A stretch of 64,000 bases of DNA from Celoporthe dispersa (GCA_016584495.1 WAID01000013.1:930001-994000); one strand, 5' to 3'; shown: positions 11,093-23,465, counted from the first letter of the stretch. Made by a program: numbers and translations. Notes: a model not told the origin generated them from the sequence alone.

Positions 11093-12990
11093 GGCGGAGG
11101 GGGAGGAGGAGGATGGTTCGAGAGTGTTGGTTGTTATGAGAGCTGGCTGTTGGTCATCTCGGCGTGTGGTGGTCTCTCCTCCTAACGCCTGCCAGTGAAG
11201 GAATGAAGTTATCTTGCTCTCTCTAACAGGAGAGGGCAGTTGACCTCTCTTCGCTGCTACTGATAGAGAAACAATAATAATGATAAGATGTCTGAGTGTA
11301 TTGGTAGGGAATCTTTCCAGTAGCGCAGATGATTGATTGATTGACTAGACACGGCTGATTGGGTTCAGGGGTGAAACTTCCGACGTGGAGATGGGTGCGA
11401 ATAAAACCTCCGCGAGGCGGCGTGTCTGACTCCGTCTTTTCGTTGTTGGCTGACCAAACTACCAGAGAGAAGTATAAAAAGAATCTCTAGACGCAGGCTA
11501 GTGTGTGTTGTACTATAATATTTATCAAGATCGGACCCAAGCTGACGGACAGATAAATGAACCAGCTGGTTATTTGGCAATGCGTGAGGAAGAGAAGAGT
11601 CAAGTCGAGTCGAGTGCCAGCGGGGGATCCGAACCTTGAACCCTCCTTCTAAACGCCCTCCCAGAAGGAAGAAGAAAAAAAGGGTCCGCCCGTCGAAGCA
11701 TGCCAAGCTGGCAGACGCAGTAATACCTGTGGCAATACATTGGCCGAGTGCCCCGGAAGCCAGCCCACCTTCAAGGGGGGCGCCAAGGGCCAAGCTGCAG
11801 ATATGCCAGGGGTGTTTTTTTTTCCTTCTTTTTCCAATCCGGGGCGGCGGGCGCCCTCACTCACCTGCGCTATGGTACAGTAACTGACGATGTTGGAAGA
11901 GCACTTGAAACATATGACCCACAAAGGAATGTGGACACCAGCGTTTTGACGCTGTCTCGATCCTGTACTACACAGTGTTACAGACAAGAGAGAAGACTGC
12001 CTAGCTATCAGGATGTGTTAGGATGAACTAGGTCAATGTGCTGGACATATACCTAGTTTCTGACATTGACGGCTGTCAAGATTGGTAAAGAGTTGAACGC
12101 CGGAAAGCTGTCACTTGTCATCCAGGCCCAAGTTGCCGCTGTAGCATCAGCCCTATGGAGAGACTTGCATCCAGGTGGCCCACGTCTCCCGGAACCAGCC
12201 CGTTGCCGTTCCAGCCTTGGGGCCTTGCTGAAACCTGCAGAGACTGAGTGACGGTCCTATGCTATAGCATACATATAAATATGTATGTATATATATAAAA
12301 GAAAGAGAAAAAAAACACATAAAACCGTTCAAGAATAAAAATACCCGCCAAAAGCATTCATGATTAGATGAAAGTTTTTCAAGCAGCTTTAATGGCCCTG
12401 CTATGCGTGGATCTAACATCATAGCCCATAATTATACCACGTTCAGGCCATACTTGACGCCGAGAAATCGATCTTCAATGGATCTACAGGCGAATTCAGC
12501 GGCGATCATTCAGGCCAGCCATTGCGTAGATTGCCTCACATCCCCTGTCTGCAGCAGTGACCACATTTGCCAGCTTGGCCTATCTACAGCAGCTCCCTCT
12601 CGCAACACAAAAAAAAAAAAAAAAAAAAAAAAAAGAGAGAAGAAGAAGGAACAGACCAAAAGGGCATCCAGCATTATCATCGCACGTGGTTTGAAACTCC
12701 CTCTCCCAGCAGTTGCTCCAGCCAGATGACGCAGGATGCATTGCATCAAGGGGTTCACGAAACATGGTCGAACCTTTGCCACACTTTTCTGTGTAGAATG
12801 TTACATCTTGGGCTTGGTTTGAGCAGGGGAGCAGGCAAATGGCCTCTGCGCGACATAATAAATAATTACTATACAGTAAAAACCGACCTGCGGGCCTGCA
12901 CATCTCGCACATTTCCGGTTTAAACCCAAGCCTTGACCCAAAGATGATTCTCCTCATTGAGCATGCATTCCACTCCCACGGCAAGGTTGG
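11093..12990. other. Intergenic: GH125 promoter and MFS 3' region
   Basis: No supported gene. It contains an A26 run (12609-12634) followed by a GA-rich tail, and an AT-rich patch at about 12265-12300 with TATATATAAA. ORFs here are under 145 codons and lack family features. I found no tRNA-like clover-leaf. Confidence 0.5.
12609..12634 (+). repeat. Poly(A) run of 26
   Basis: A continuous A26 is followed by GAGAGAAGAAGAAGG. No flanking ORF or target-site duplication was seen that would make it a retroelement tail. Confidence 0.8.
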
Positions 12991-14423
12991 TTAATGGGAC
13001 GATGTTTCATCCCGCGGGCCGACATGATCGCACCCACATGCATCCTTGGGCCGCCGGTCGAGATCCGGAAACGCAAGCCAGAGAAGCAGCGTCGCCATGA
13101 GCATCGCCAGGATAAACACCTGGAAGACCCGGATGCCCAGCCACTGCGCCAGCGACCCCAGCGCAAACGGAAGCAGCGCGGCCCCGACCTGGCCCACAGA
13201 GCAGACAAAAGAGACCGCGGCGACGTGGAGCTCCCTGGGGAGCAGGCCGGCGACCATGACGATGCCCGAGGGAACATGGGCCCCAGGAAGAAGCCGACGG
13301 CGGCGGTGGCTGCGACCGAGACGGAAGCCGAATTGACGGCGGCCAGGAGGACCTGGGCGAGGATGGCGAGCAGCAGGTAGGCGGCGGTGGCCCCGCGCAC
13401 GCCGAGCTGGTCTGTCGCGGTGCCCAGGGCGAGGCGGCCGGCTGACATGCCGACCCAGAAGCAGGAGGACGAGAGGCTGGCGAGGAAGGTGGACGCGGCG
13501 CGGGCGCGGAGCATAAAGGTGACGATCCATCCTGATATAGCCCCCTCTGTGCCGACGTAGGCCAGGAAGTAGGCTGCACATATCCACAGCACGGGGTACT
13601 GGAAGGCGCTCTTCGGCTTCACCGACCCTGGGGCCTGGTCGTCCTCGGCCGCGTCGTCTCGCCTGGGCTTGTCCAGGTCGTTGTGGTATCGCGTGCTGTC
13701 CTCGCGGCGGAAGGCCAGACACAGGACGAGGCCCTGGCACGCAACAGCCCCGAGGAGAACGTAGTACCACGACCACCACGGAGTCCCTGCCACAGAGAAC
13801 ATGGTCCCGGCCAGGAAAGGCCCCAGCCCAGCGCCGAGGGAAAAGCTTCCGTGAAGAAGGCCTTGGACGGTGTTGGTCCTCTGCCCGCCTAAGCCGCCCG
13901 CCCAGGCGCACCATGATCCGTCCAGCAGCCCGGTCCCAGCCTGGCCGATCGCCGTCGTCAGCAGGAACAGCTGGAACCCGCCCATCTCTGGGCGGTGCAG
14001 CGTGGCGACTGTCCCTGTGAACACGAGCTGACAGATCGGCGCGATGGCTGCAATGCCTCTCTGGCCCAGGCGCCGGTGGATCGGAGCATTGAGACGCGCC
14101 CCCACGAGATATCCGACCGGGCCCGCAAGAAAGATCAAGGAAGCTTGGATGTCGTTTAGGTGAAAGTATGCCTCGAGGTGCGGGAGAATGACGCCGGGTG
14201 TGGAGACGATGAGACCCATCACGAAGAAGGAGAGCAGGGTAGCCGAGAATTTGAAGAGGAAATCATGGCTGTTGGTCGGCTCTTCTCCAGCCGGGGCCTC
14301 TCTCTGCACTCCTGTGCTGCTCTGCACATTGCCCGCATCATCGTTCTCCTCCTCCTCGTATGGTATAGGGGAGACCACTCTCAGCAACGGCTCGGTCTCG
14401 AATCGCACACGAGGGGCCGCCAT
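12991..14423 (-). CDS. Major facilitator superfamily transporter
   Basis: Single-exon gene of 477 aa after one frame correction. The start is the ATG at 14423-14421 (MAAPRVRFETEPLLRVV); the frame stays open upstream only from a TTG. A soluble acidic N-terminal tail of about 65 residues is followed by about 12 membrane helices in two halves (first LLSFFVMGLIVSTPGVILP), with a charged central loop near residues 260-285. The N-terminal half resembles the Bsc6/FucP-like fungal MFS group; the substrate is unknown. At about 13267-13270 the minus-strand frame slips one base: after GPMFP the expected SGIVMVAGLLPREL helix continues in the next frame to the stop at 12991. Restoring one base gives an uninterrupted last four helices, so a sequence error is likelier than a pseudogene. 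Confidence 0.8.
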
Positions 14424-15114
14424 CTCCACGCTCTCCAGATGCGCCAAGAAACGCGCACACGTAGGAAGTAGAATGAGTCTTGGTAGGAGCTTGAAGAGGT
14501 GTATTCCGGAGGTTTCCTAAATGCCAAGAATGACGTTGAACGAGGATAAAAAACTGCCCGAGGTTTTCCCGCGGCTGCAGATCATTGGAGTCAACAACGA
14601 CGTCCGTCCTCGGAGCCAAGGTGAGACAAAAACATAATTACTACGTTAAGTACCTAGGATTTTGGCGTATGCATAAGAGGAACATATTAATTACCGTCAT
14701 GGCTGTACTAATTTACACTCAGCTGGTTGTTTACATAATTCAAGGCCCGCCTAGCCGGAATGTGGGTTATTTTACACCGCTTGCTGCCCCCTCGCCTTCA
14801 TAAAGAAACCCCACCCAATACTTTCATAGTACTCACTAGGTATTCCAAGTGCTAAAGCATTTGTCTCGAGGTACGGTGCGGTAATTGGTGCCAGCAGTAC
14901 TGCGGCTATATCATAGAAAGCGAGAACAATTCATCTGCCAAAAAAAAAAAGTCACGGTAATATGTATTGCCTCTTGGCTACAGAGGAACAGTAATAATAT
15001 ATACAATAGTTGTGAAATACCTCAATTAAGGGAACGACAAGGACTCCAGGCGCCCCAACAGCCCCCCCCCCCCCTCTTAAATAGCCGCGAGATGATGTCT
15101 CAAAAGAACGCCCT
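14424..15114. other. Intergenic: MFS promoter and polygalacturonase 3' region
   Basis: AT-rich spacer with a C13 run at 15062-15074 just past the polygalacturonase stop codon. No gene is supported. Confidence 0.5.
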
Positions 15115-16400
15115 CTAGCAGTAGCCCGAAGCAGCACTGGGCTCGTTAGTGCAGTCAGTGCCCTTGCCGCCAGTGACATCGACACTCTCCCAGGTCCAGC
15201 TGGAGCAGGAGCTGGTAGAGCCGCAGTCGATCCAGACGCTGTAGGCAGTGTCCTCGACCGTGCCGGTGACGCCGTCCAGCTCAAAGGACGTGATGGGGAC
15301 ACCAGTCGTGGCGTCATCTCCGTCATAGGCCTGGGTGACGTAGATGCCATACTTGGTGATGTCCTTGAGGGTGATGTCCTTGTAGGTGACGCCCTTGACC
15401 GAGCCAGTGTCGCCGGAGATGGTCTGCGAGTGGTAATTACGAGAGTTAGTGCCTGTGCGGTGCGAGAATGAAGAAGTCGACGGAGCCCTCAATGGATTAT
15501 TCTCACCTTGATGCGGACACCGTTCTGAGAGTTCTCGACCGTGGAGCTTTCGAAGAGGACAGTATCGACTTCGTTATCATCACGACCACCGACAGAGCCG
15601 ATGGACAGGCCGTGGCCACCAGAGCAAAAGACCTCCCGTGAAGATAATGTTTGTGCCAGAGTTGACGGCAACGCAGTCGTCCTGGTTGTAGCAAGTCGCG
15701 CCTGTGATGGTCTGTTATGTATTAGCAGTAAGTCCATGGAGAATATGCTGCGTAAAAAAAGGTCCCGCTTACCACTCCAGTAGAGGAGCCAATATCGAAG
15801 CAGTCGGTGTTGGCCGCAAGATCGTCCGTATCGCCATCGGTTCCGTCGATCGTGATGTCCGCCAGAGTAAGCGTATCGGCATTGTCAATCGAGAACACCT
15901 GGTGAGGAGGGTTCAGGACGTAAATGTTCTCGATCGTCGAAGACGTGAGATCGTGGGCCTGGAAGAACTTGGGCTTCGAGATACCATCGTCGCCCTCGCC
16001 GTCCCACCACAGAGCACCCTGGCCGTCCAGGACAGCGCTGCTCTCGCCGGCAACCTTGATGTTGGTGCCAGAGACAGCAAACAGAGGGCCGTCCCACTCC
16101 TCAAAGTCCCATTTTGTAGTGCCCTCGAAGATAACGACCGTGTCATCGGGCAAGTCTGTCATGTCCAGGGTCACACCCGCGGGCACGGTAAGACCGTCCA
16201 GGATGATGGTGGAGCAAGAAGCCTTGGACTTGCTGGCAGAGGAGTAACCGGCAGTACCAGTGAACTTGCAGGTGGCAGCACGCTTCTCGATGGCGCGCTC
16301 GACCTCCATCGGGCTGGGGAGCAGGCGTGGGCGCAGGAGCAGGCTCGGCCGTGACAGCCAGTGCGCCCGCGAGGGCAGCCATAGAAAGTTGAAGTTGCAT
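15115..16400 (-). CDS. Endopolygalacturonase, GH28, secreted
   Basis: Hydrolyses alpha-1,4-galacturonan in pectin outside the cell. Exons: 16400-15773, 15711-15507 and 15423-15115, with introns of 61 and 83 nt. The signal peptide is MQLQLSMAALAGALAVTA. A Pro/Ala pro-region ends in a dibasic Kex2-like site (EKR), then AATCKFTGT begins the mature enzyme. GH28 motifs align with Aspergillus enzymes: CFDIGSS (the family's NTD motif reads NTDCFD), YNQDDCVAVNSG, GGHGLSIGSVGGR and VRIKTISG, which supply the catalytic Asp residues, the His and the RIK triad. The product is about 379 aa. Two single-base excesses disturb the frame: a C run at about 16297-16303 (pro-region) and a T run at about 15630 (in FTGG-CSGGHG). 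Both fall in homopolymers and the motifs on each side are intact, so I treat the gene as functional with sequence errors. Confidence 0.9.
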
Positions 16401-18876
16401 TATGATATTGTGGGCAATACAAATTATTGTGTGCTTAAAGAGAGAGAAAGAGGGTGTTGTATAGCAAGGAGTGACTAGGGCGGATGAGGACCAGATCCTT
16501 TGAATGAGATCCCGAGGAGGGCTTGTAAGCCTTTTAATACTTTTTTCTTCTCTTTCTGTTCCTGAGCACGGCTTACTCCGAAGAAGCAAACCACGATGCC
16601 CTTCCTCTCTTCACCCGCCTCCCCCCCTTCACCCGCCTCCTCCCTACCTCGCCTTCCATTCGCCTCCCATAGATTGCCGGAAATGACCTCCCGCATGACG
16701 CCGTACAGCCTCAGGTGAGAGAAAAGCCTTGCGGGATACGCCCCTGAATTTTAGTCTAGCGGCAAAGTCGTTGTGGAGCCTATTCCCATAACAAGCATCT
16801 CCTAGTTACCAGTGCCGATGTATAAGCGCAGTGCCATTCGAACAGGAGGGAATAAATACCTGTGTCCTATTTCTGCTTCGTCTCCCTTGTGGCGGTCTTA
16901 AACAGTTTCGTCGACAGGAACTCCAGTTCTCAGGCTCTGAAGTTCAAAGAGTGATGCCAAGTCTGAGGCAGTTGTATGGTATGCCTTACCTTGGACATGA
17001 TAGAAAGCGTGGCAAGCAAGGAGCTACAATGTCTCTGAGACGTTGACGGCGTGCTTGTTTGGTGGAGATGCTGCCGATCCGGAGATGAACCGACCCCGTG
17101 CAGGGGCGGTCGACCCGCTGGTTTGGGTTCAGCCCCCACAAAGCCTCACTAGATCAGTAGGATACCAAGACATTCTGTGTACAGTTTCAGCGGCTGTTGC
17201 TAAATCTCCGCACAATCTAAAGCTTGGCAGCAGATTGGTGGAATCCTGGAAAGAGAGTACATGCTAGACCGAGTGGCGAGAACTCAAAAGGACCACACAT
17301 CAGGATACATCCACAGTCAGGCCTTGCTGCTGATTCTATTAGCAAGCAAGCAATGGAAGCACCGATAGAAGTCTTGATGAGCTTGGTCAGTGGTAGAACC
17401 AAAGTTCAGAGGCCAACAGGGCCATCTGTCAACTTGTTTCTGAATAACGGCCAAGAACTGCGTCTCAGGGTCGCTCTGTCACCTGACATGACAATTCGTC
17501 TGGTTGGGAAGGGCAGTGAAGGAGGGAAGAAGATCTCCCGCTTCGGGGACAGTGCTGAGCGGTGAGCTTCAACCTACGATAGAGTATTTAGGAGTACGTA
17601 TAGGGGGCTGGTGGGCTGACACTGGTGGATGTACACAGTAGAATTGTGCCGCGCCCCAATCTTCACTACCCCGGATCTTCACCAAGGTGTGTGCCAAGGC
17701 ACTATTGCCGCACAGCAGAAAGCTTGGCCGGTGGAAACACCCGCCATGCTCTAATATGCGCCTGGCAGTTTGACTTGCACTGGTCAGCCTCATGATAGAG
17801 GGGCCCTGGAGCCCGAAGGTTTGTAGACGGGCGGACTTGTGAGAAATCCGAAACGATTAGGCACTCAGAGTCATCAGCGGAATTTCAGACAAACAGTAGT
17901 AACAAAAGACCTGGATGGTCAGCTGGACAGAGGAATTCGGTGGAAGCCCCGCTCCGCCACCATGGATATATCCATTACTCGTGGGGCTACGTGAGGGTTT
18001 CTGACGCGCAACCTGACCTTTTTGAGGAATCTAAATTTCGTCTAGCAATCACACCTTCCGTTCACCACACGTGCTCATGGAATACCATATAGGGTTTGGA
18101 AGCCACGGAAAATTTCCAGTAACACCCCTCTTGTGGCCCGACAGTGCTCACGGTGAAAGATTGTCTGGATTATGACCTGATCAGGTCTTGGAGACACCAG
18201 AGGGTCTCTTCAACAAGTCTGACTTTCTCCTAAATATTAATGATGGTGGTATATAAGAATATACTACAGCTTTAGCAAAACTTCCGAGGAACGCTGTATC
18301 TCAAAAGAAAGAAGAAGAAGAAAAGGAATCTAGGCTAAGCCATCATGTGACCCTACAATTATTCGGTACTTGAGTTAATAGGTGGCTATAGTTGTTTACG
18401 AGAGCCTAACCCGATATCTCTTCCTCAAACAGGGAAGCAAAGAGGGGTTTTCTGTTGAATTTCCTCGATCCACATGAGATGGAGAAATCAGCATCTCATT
18501 GACAAGTTGCTCTACATGGATGTAGCTACTATTGATTTTGGGTTATATAGTAAAGCTTAGAAGAGCAATTCAAAATGTCTAGCATTGCTTTATGGGTGGG
18601 CATAGAAGATGAGATGTGGTTTGGTTCAACAGATATCGCCAAGGCAACGTCTTTTTTCTTTATAAATTTACCTCATGTCCACAGTGTATAAGCGAGCGAG
18701 CGAGCCACCCTTGAGAAACTGCATCATAACTGCGTAGGTCCTTTTTTTTCTTTTTTTTCTCTCTTTCTTTTCTCCTCAAAGTAGGTAATTAATCCACCCT
18801 ACCTCCCATAGTACCCTGCCCCAAAAAGGGGGGTCTTACGCCTCATCCTGTGTCCGATGTCGGTAATCTCAGATCA
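16401..18876. other. Intergenic, 2.5 kb, no gene recognised
   Basis: From the polygalacturonase promoter to the 3' side of the first two-TM gene. There are only short ORFs, the largest 113 codons at 17224-17565 (+), with no signal peptide, domain or splice pattern that I can support. The AT content rises toward 18200-18800. Nothing transposon-like was identified. Confidence 0.5.
16531..16540 (-). promoter_or_regulatory. TATA-like box upstream of the polygalacturonase
   Basis: The minus strand reads GTATTAAAAG about 135 nt before the start codon at 16400. Position and composition suit a core promoter; nothing else supports it. Confidence 0.35.
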
Positions 18877-19495
18877 TTAACCTTCACCAATAATTTTTCC
18901 TGATGTATAGTGCGGATTTCTTATGTTACTTGGTTGAGCTGGCGCGGTGGTCCAGCCACCTGTCTCCGACGTGGATCGGGGGCTTCTCGCGGTGTGTTGT
19001 GAATTTGATCTTGTTGGGGGATAGCGATTAGGTCGATCAGGAACAACATGAATATCCGGCTTTTCAACGATAGGCGTATGAGGGGTCCTAGAGGAGGATA
19101 TGTACTCGCTGCCCCGGTCATGTCCCCGTACCCTCTGGCGAGGCGGAGTCAATCGGTTTTCCTCGTCCTCGTCCTCGTCCTTCTTGCGGAGCTGCCTAAC
19201 GCCCCAGGCTGCGGTAACGCCGTAGGCCAGCATGAAAAAAGCTACCGTTCCGACAATTATAGATGATTGCCAAGTAACCGAATTTGGTGCTGGGCATGTG
19301 TATCTGGATATGAGCAGCGGCACGACAACAGCGCTCACCACAACAAACACAACTGCACAGATGCTGCTTGTGACGAATGCCCACCTGTGTTTTGGGATAC
19401 GTAGAAATCTGTCCATGCCACCATCAGCTTTAGTATCTTATATGCAAAAGATGGCTCCGATGCCGCGAGATAACTCACCCCTTATGTCTCGCCAT
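18877..19495 (-). CDS. Small two-TM membrane protein with Pro/Ser/Arg-rich tail (unknown)
   Basis: Two exons: a 17-nt first exon, 19495-19479 (MARHKG), and 19408-18877, joined across a 70-nt intron (GTGAGT..GACAG) that contains TACTAAAG upstream of the acceptor. This start is preferred over the in-exon ATG because the splice gives a continuous MARHKGFLRIPKHRW. The product is 182 aa. TM1 is near residues 16-37 (AFVTSSICAVVFVVVSAVVV). A short loop with one Cys (RYTCPAP) leads to TM2 near 50-70 (SIIVGTVAFFMLAYGVTAAW). Then comes RQLRKKDEDEDEE and a long hydrophilic Arg/Ser/Pro tail, presumably cytosolic. The family is unknown. Architecture and gene structure match the neighbour at 20369-20799, so the two may be diverged duplicates. 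Confidence 0.65.
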
Positions 19496-20368
19496 GCTAG
19501 TCAGCTTAGCTGAGGGATGATTTGAGAAATTCGCACTGTTCTTAAAAATGAGCGTCGTTAAAAAAAGTCCTCTGAGACAAAGGACTTAAGAAGAAAAAAA
19601 TGGCACGAGCTGTCTATGGGTAGGAAAGTTATAAAGCAGTCAAGACTGTTGTCCTACTAAAGGTATAATTATATATATTTGTAATCTACCGTCTGTATAG
19701 AATTGTAACGGGCTATGGGCTGGTTATCACCGGCTCTCGAGTTATAAATACCTGTCGGTGACAAGCACATTGTGTGCGCTTTCGTCAAGGTGAAAATGGA
19801 AATACTGACCCGGCTGGCGCTTAGACCCAGCATACGTATCACGAGGTTTTCAAAACAGTATGGCTGAGTCATTACAGTCGTAGCAAATAGACAAATTTGT
19901 AGACTCCCCATGGCTGTAGAAATGGACTCGTTTGGAATGACCGAGCTGATTTCACCTATCTCAGTATTTACTTAGTGGATAGCAACAGACCGATGAGACT
20001 GATACTTGTGATTTTGTAGAGACTTACGCAAGTACTCTCGAGATCTCCTGCTATTTACTTATATATCGAGGGATCATGCGGTGAGTCAGAGAGTTCCTGT
20101 AAGCTGTTATGAAAAGATGCAAGGATCAAGCCATTCTGTGCTGAATATGTGTAGTCAACACAAGCCTAGAGCTGCTTAGCCACCTTCCGCATGACCTAAC
20201 TCCTATTGATCCATAATGTGCCGTACAGTCCCTCGCTCCCTCCTCCCCAACCTAATGAATTTCGCTCGGATGCAGGTGTTTCCTGTGCTCCTACCAAAAC
20301 GCTACCTGTGCCTCCCACATCAAACGACGTGACAGACGGTCTCCTGTGAACCAAGAGGTGCGGGGCTG
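19496..20368. other. Spacer between the two small membrane-protein genes
   Basis: AT-rich, holding the promoter of the 18877-19495 gene and the 3' region of the next. No gene is supported. Confidence 0.5.
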
Positions 20369-20799
20369 TTAGGTTCTTGAGGCTGAGATTGTTTCTTGCA
20401 GTTCTCGCATAGGGGCTTGCCCTGATTGTCCGCCTTCTCCCCCCTCCTGTGGCTGGGCTTTGCTGCTTGTGTGTTCTTGACGGCGCCGAGAGCAGTTGGA
20501 ACCCCACTTGTACCAGAGAAGACCCGTGGTAATGCCTACAGCAAGAAAGCCTCCGGAGTACGCTGCTATGAGAATGAACGGACCAGAGTGTGACGAGCAC
20601 GAAATGTCGTTCTGGCGGGCGACCTTGCAGACAAGATCTCCGGCAAGGCTGATGGTGCAAATGAGCGAGACCAGTGTGATAGCAAGAGGTCCGACTAGAA
20701 GCCCCTGCTCCTTCAGAAATGTCTTCAAATACCTATTGAAAATTTTGTCAGCGATCTGCGTCCTTCGCCTTGAACGAATGGCACATGATCTTACGCCAT
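20369..20799 (-). CDS. Small two-TM membrane protein with polar tail (unknown)
   Basis: Two exons: a 5-nt first exon, 20799-20795 (ATGGC), and 20732-20369, across a 62-nt intron (GTAAGA..AATAG). The splice yields MAYLKTFLKEQ; without it the frame opens only at a TTG. The product is 122 aa. TM1 is near residues 14-33 (VGPLAITLVSLICTISLAG). The loop contains two Cys (DLVCK, DISCSSHSG). TM2 is near 52-73 (FILIAAYSGGFLAVGITTGLLW). The tail is basic then Gln/Gly/Ser-rich. It shares with the 18877 gene the MAxxKxFL start, the micro-exon, two helices, a Cys-bearing loop and a polar tail. I do not recognise the family and no function is claimed. A 5-nt coding exon is unusual, so cDNA is needed to settle the start. 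Confidence 0.6.
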
Positions 20800-22567
20800 G
20801 ATTTGTGGTGCAGAAGTTTGTCGACTCGAGAAGTGTTGGGAACGTTTGATGCTTGTGGTTCCAATGGTCTATACGCCGCGAGCTGCAATGTCGTTCAGTT
20901 TCGAGTAACGGATATTTTTCGTATCTGCGATGTTAGCTCGATGCTAGGAAAAGAGGTCGAGTGAAAGAGATTGAGTTTTCGAAACGATGTCTGGGCCATA
21001 GGTACTGGCTGTCTTGGGTCCAGTCTCGCCTCTTGGGAGTGATTTGCAGAAATTTCCTTTTAACACACCCTGATGAGTGGCAGGGGACACTACAGCTTGG
21101 AAGTATCACTAAATATTAAGCAAGGTGCTACCTCTAGATAATGATTAGCTGTGATGACCTATCTGCACGTGGTTCAGTGAATTGCAGTCTTGTGAAAGCA
21201 TGTTCTTAGTCAAATCAGCTTCATTTACCTCAGACTGATGATTGCATAAGAACCTTTGTTCAGTAGGGGTTTACTGCACAGGAAATTCACCAACTTTCCC
21301 CTCCTCTTTTCCTGAGTTGAGATAGCATTTGTGCTTGAGATATGGGTCTTGGTCACGCATGCAGCTAGATATGCCAGCTTGCTTTCTTGAAGGTATATTC
21401 GAAATCAGTTAAAGATATGTGTAGCTACTACATCTAAAAAAAATACGTAAACAGCTCGCTCAAATGAATAGGGGCTTGCTATAATGATCCTTGGAACTTG
21501 TTACAAGATCATCAGTTTATTGACCCAACCAGATATTACCAAGTGACTGCCTGATAATTACCATGGCTTGTTTATATGGACTGAATTGCAGGTATAAGTT
21601 CCTGAACCAGAATCACATTTTAGCTGACAGTGTTAAGAAGCCCTCACAACCAAGACGGGGAAAAAGGAGGTGGTGGTGATGCTAGGGCGTATGAAATATA
21701 AACCAAACAGTGACTGATCACAACGCATTATTCAGTAAAGGGTCTTTCAGAACGTTCAATGCTACGAGTGCATACAGAGCCAAGACTTGCTCCCGGCAGA
21801 CGGGAAGTTGTTTCCTGGTTCGGCTCCCTAGCATACCCGGCGTGGATCGCAACGGATCGACAGCCTCCGTTAATTACTTGGCATGACAGCTATGGAGACT
21901 GTGCTGGCTTGGGTGCAATTTGGCTAAATTGCCTGCAGCCAGATGATCACGAGGCTGAGAGGTTTACAAAGCCTTGGGGGAGTTGATGATCCCACGCAGT
22001 CGAATTGGGATATGATTTCGTCGCCCTGCAAAATCCGTGGCCACGAGAGTTAAGTATGAGAGTACAGTGTGTTGAGCAGCTTACTGCAGCTATAATCGTA
22101 GACAAGTGCTCAAGAACAATATCTCTGTAAGGGAAGAAGCGCACCACACGAAGTAAATGAACTTGGGTGTGGTGGGAAAATTTGGGGGAGCCACGGGAAA
22201 CAAATGCATAGTCGAGTACACGGACAGTAGCCGATAGATTGTTTTCATTTATCTCCCCAGATTTTAGATACCCCTTTGCCCGTCAGTCCCCAGCCAGAAC
22301 CCGGGTTCGAGAACTGCATTTGTCACAGGATATATGATGCAGCCCAAACTGATGGTCACGGCAGATGTCTAGTGACGTCTGCACTCCGGCAGTGAGGAGG
22401 ATAAGGCGAGGCGATGTATAAAAGGCGAGGAAGCGCCAAGACAATATAGACGATTCTTGATCGGCAGTTCATTCAATCTGTAGAGCCTCAAGTTCGTTAT
22501 AACGTTCACCATTGTTACTACACCGTCACTGACAGCTTCTCAAGCGTATCTCATCAGGTCCATCAAG
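20800..22567. other. Intergenic, AA9 promoter side
   Basis: AT-rich 1.8 kb without a supported gene. The last 150 nt hold the AA9 core promoter. A 75-codon ORF at 21759-21986 has no features. Confidence 0.5.
22417..22423 (+). promoter_or_regulatory. TATA box of the AA9 gene
   Basis: A perfect TATAAAA lies 145 nt upstream of the ATG at 22568 in a GC-balanced context. Strong TATA boxes are common on inducible cellulolytic genes, which supports the call. Confidence 0.55.
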
Positions 22568-23465
22568 ATGCAGTCCCTTGTCGTCCTTCTCTTCTCTGCC
22601 TGTGCAGTCACTGCCCACTGTGAGTCATCTCACTGTGCCTTTCTTACCTGAAAGCAACATACGATGTCTGGTTGACATGCTGATACCTCTTCTCGACTTG
22701 AACAGACACCATTCCAATCCTGGACAGCAACCCGGAATGGACAGTGGTCCGTCTGGCTAAGAACTATCAAAACAATGGCTTTGTCTCCGACGTCACGTCC
22801 AACGACATCCGGTGCAACCAGCTGGACACAGGGAACGCGAGCCTCTCTGTCGCCGCGGGTGACAAGGTTACCGTTACGGCCAACAACGTCTTCTACCACC
22901 CTGGGCCCTTTCGTAAGTTGTCTTCTCAACCGGTACAACGTTGAGCATCTTAGCTCTGGTGCACATTTGGCTAACAAAGGCTCACACAGAATCTTACATG
23001 GCGCTCGTGCCCTCGGGCCAGGACATCAACACCTGGGACTCAACCGACGCCGTCTGGTTCAAGATTTACCAAGACGCCTTCGACGGCGGGCAGACGTGGG
23101 CCTCCTCAGGTAAAGCAGAACACTCTCTCTCGTCGGAAACTGTTAGACGTACTCAGGATGCTAATGTCCTCCCCGGGGCAGGCGACTCATCCGTCGACGT
23201 GACCATCCCATCCTGCCTCCCGGCCGGGAACTACCTGATGCGCAACGAGCAGATTGCCCTGCACGTGGCCTCAACCGAGGGCGGCGCCCAGTTCTACCTT
23301 TCGTGCGGACAGCTCGAGGTCACGGGCGGCGGCAGCAAGACGCCCTCCGATCTGGTCGCCTTTCCCGGCGCATACAAGGCCACGGATCCTGGCATCCTTA
23401 TTAACATCGACTATCCCACGCTGACGACGTATACCAACCCTGGACCTACTGTCTTTACCTGCTAG
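22568..23465 (+). CDS. AA9 lytic polysaccharide monooxygenase, secreted
   Basis: Copper enzyme that oxidatively cleaves cellulose or related glucans outside the cell. Four exons: 22568-22619, 22706-22912, 22990-23109 and 23182-23465; introns of 86, 77 and 72 nt are all phase 1. The product is 220 aa. The signal peptide MQSLVVLLFSACAVTA ends exactly before His17, the copper-binding N-terminal histidine of AA9; its codon sits directly before the first splice junction. The second copper ligand is the His in NVFYHPGPFQSYM. The axial Tyr lies in the motif AQFYLSCGQLEV. Cysteines in RCNQ, PSCLP and SCGQ fit the fold, and the chain ends in VFTC with no CBM1. All splice phases and the frame are intact. 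Confidence 0.92.

Noticed and set aside
11600..11640. Possible tRNA T-arm (minus strand GGTTCGGATCC)
   Set aside because: The arms do not pair over five bases and no acceptor or anticodon stem can be formed around it.
12609..12634. A26 run as a retroelement tail
   Set aside because: No reverse-transcriptase remnant and no target-site duplication beside it; simple homopolymer is enough.
15704..16354. 216-codon plus-strand frame
   Set aside because: Antisense shadow of the GH28 exon 1.
15115..16400. Polygalacturonase as a pseudogene
   Set aside because: Both frame slips are single bases in homopolymers; all catalytic motifs and both introns are intact, and the same kind of slip occurs in pab1.
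17224..17565. 113-codon ORF in the spacer after the polygalacturonase
   Set aside because: No domain, signal or splice context; isolated in AT-variable sequence. It could be real, but nothing supports it.
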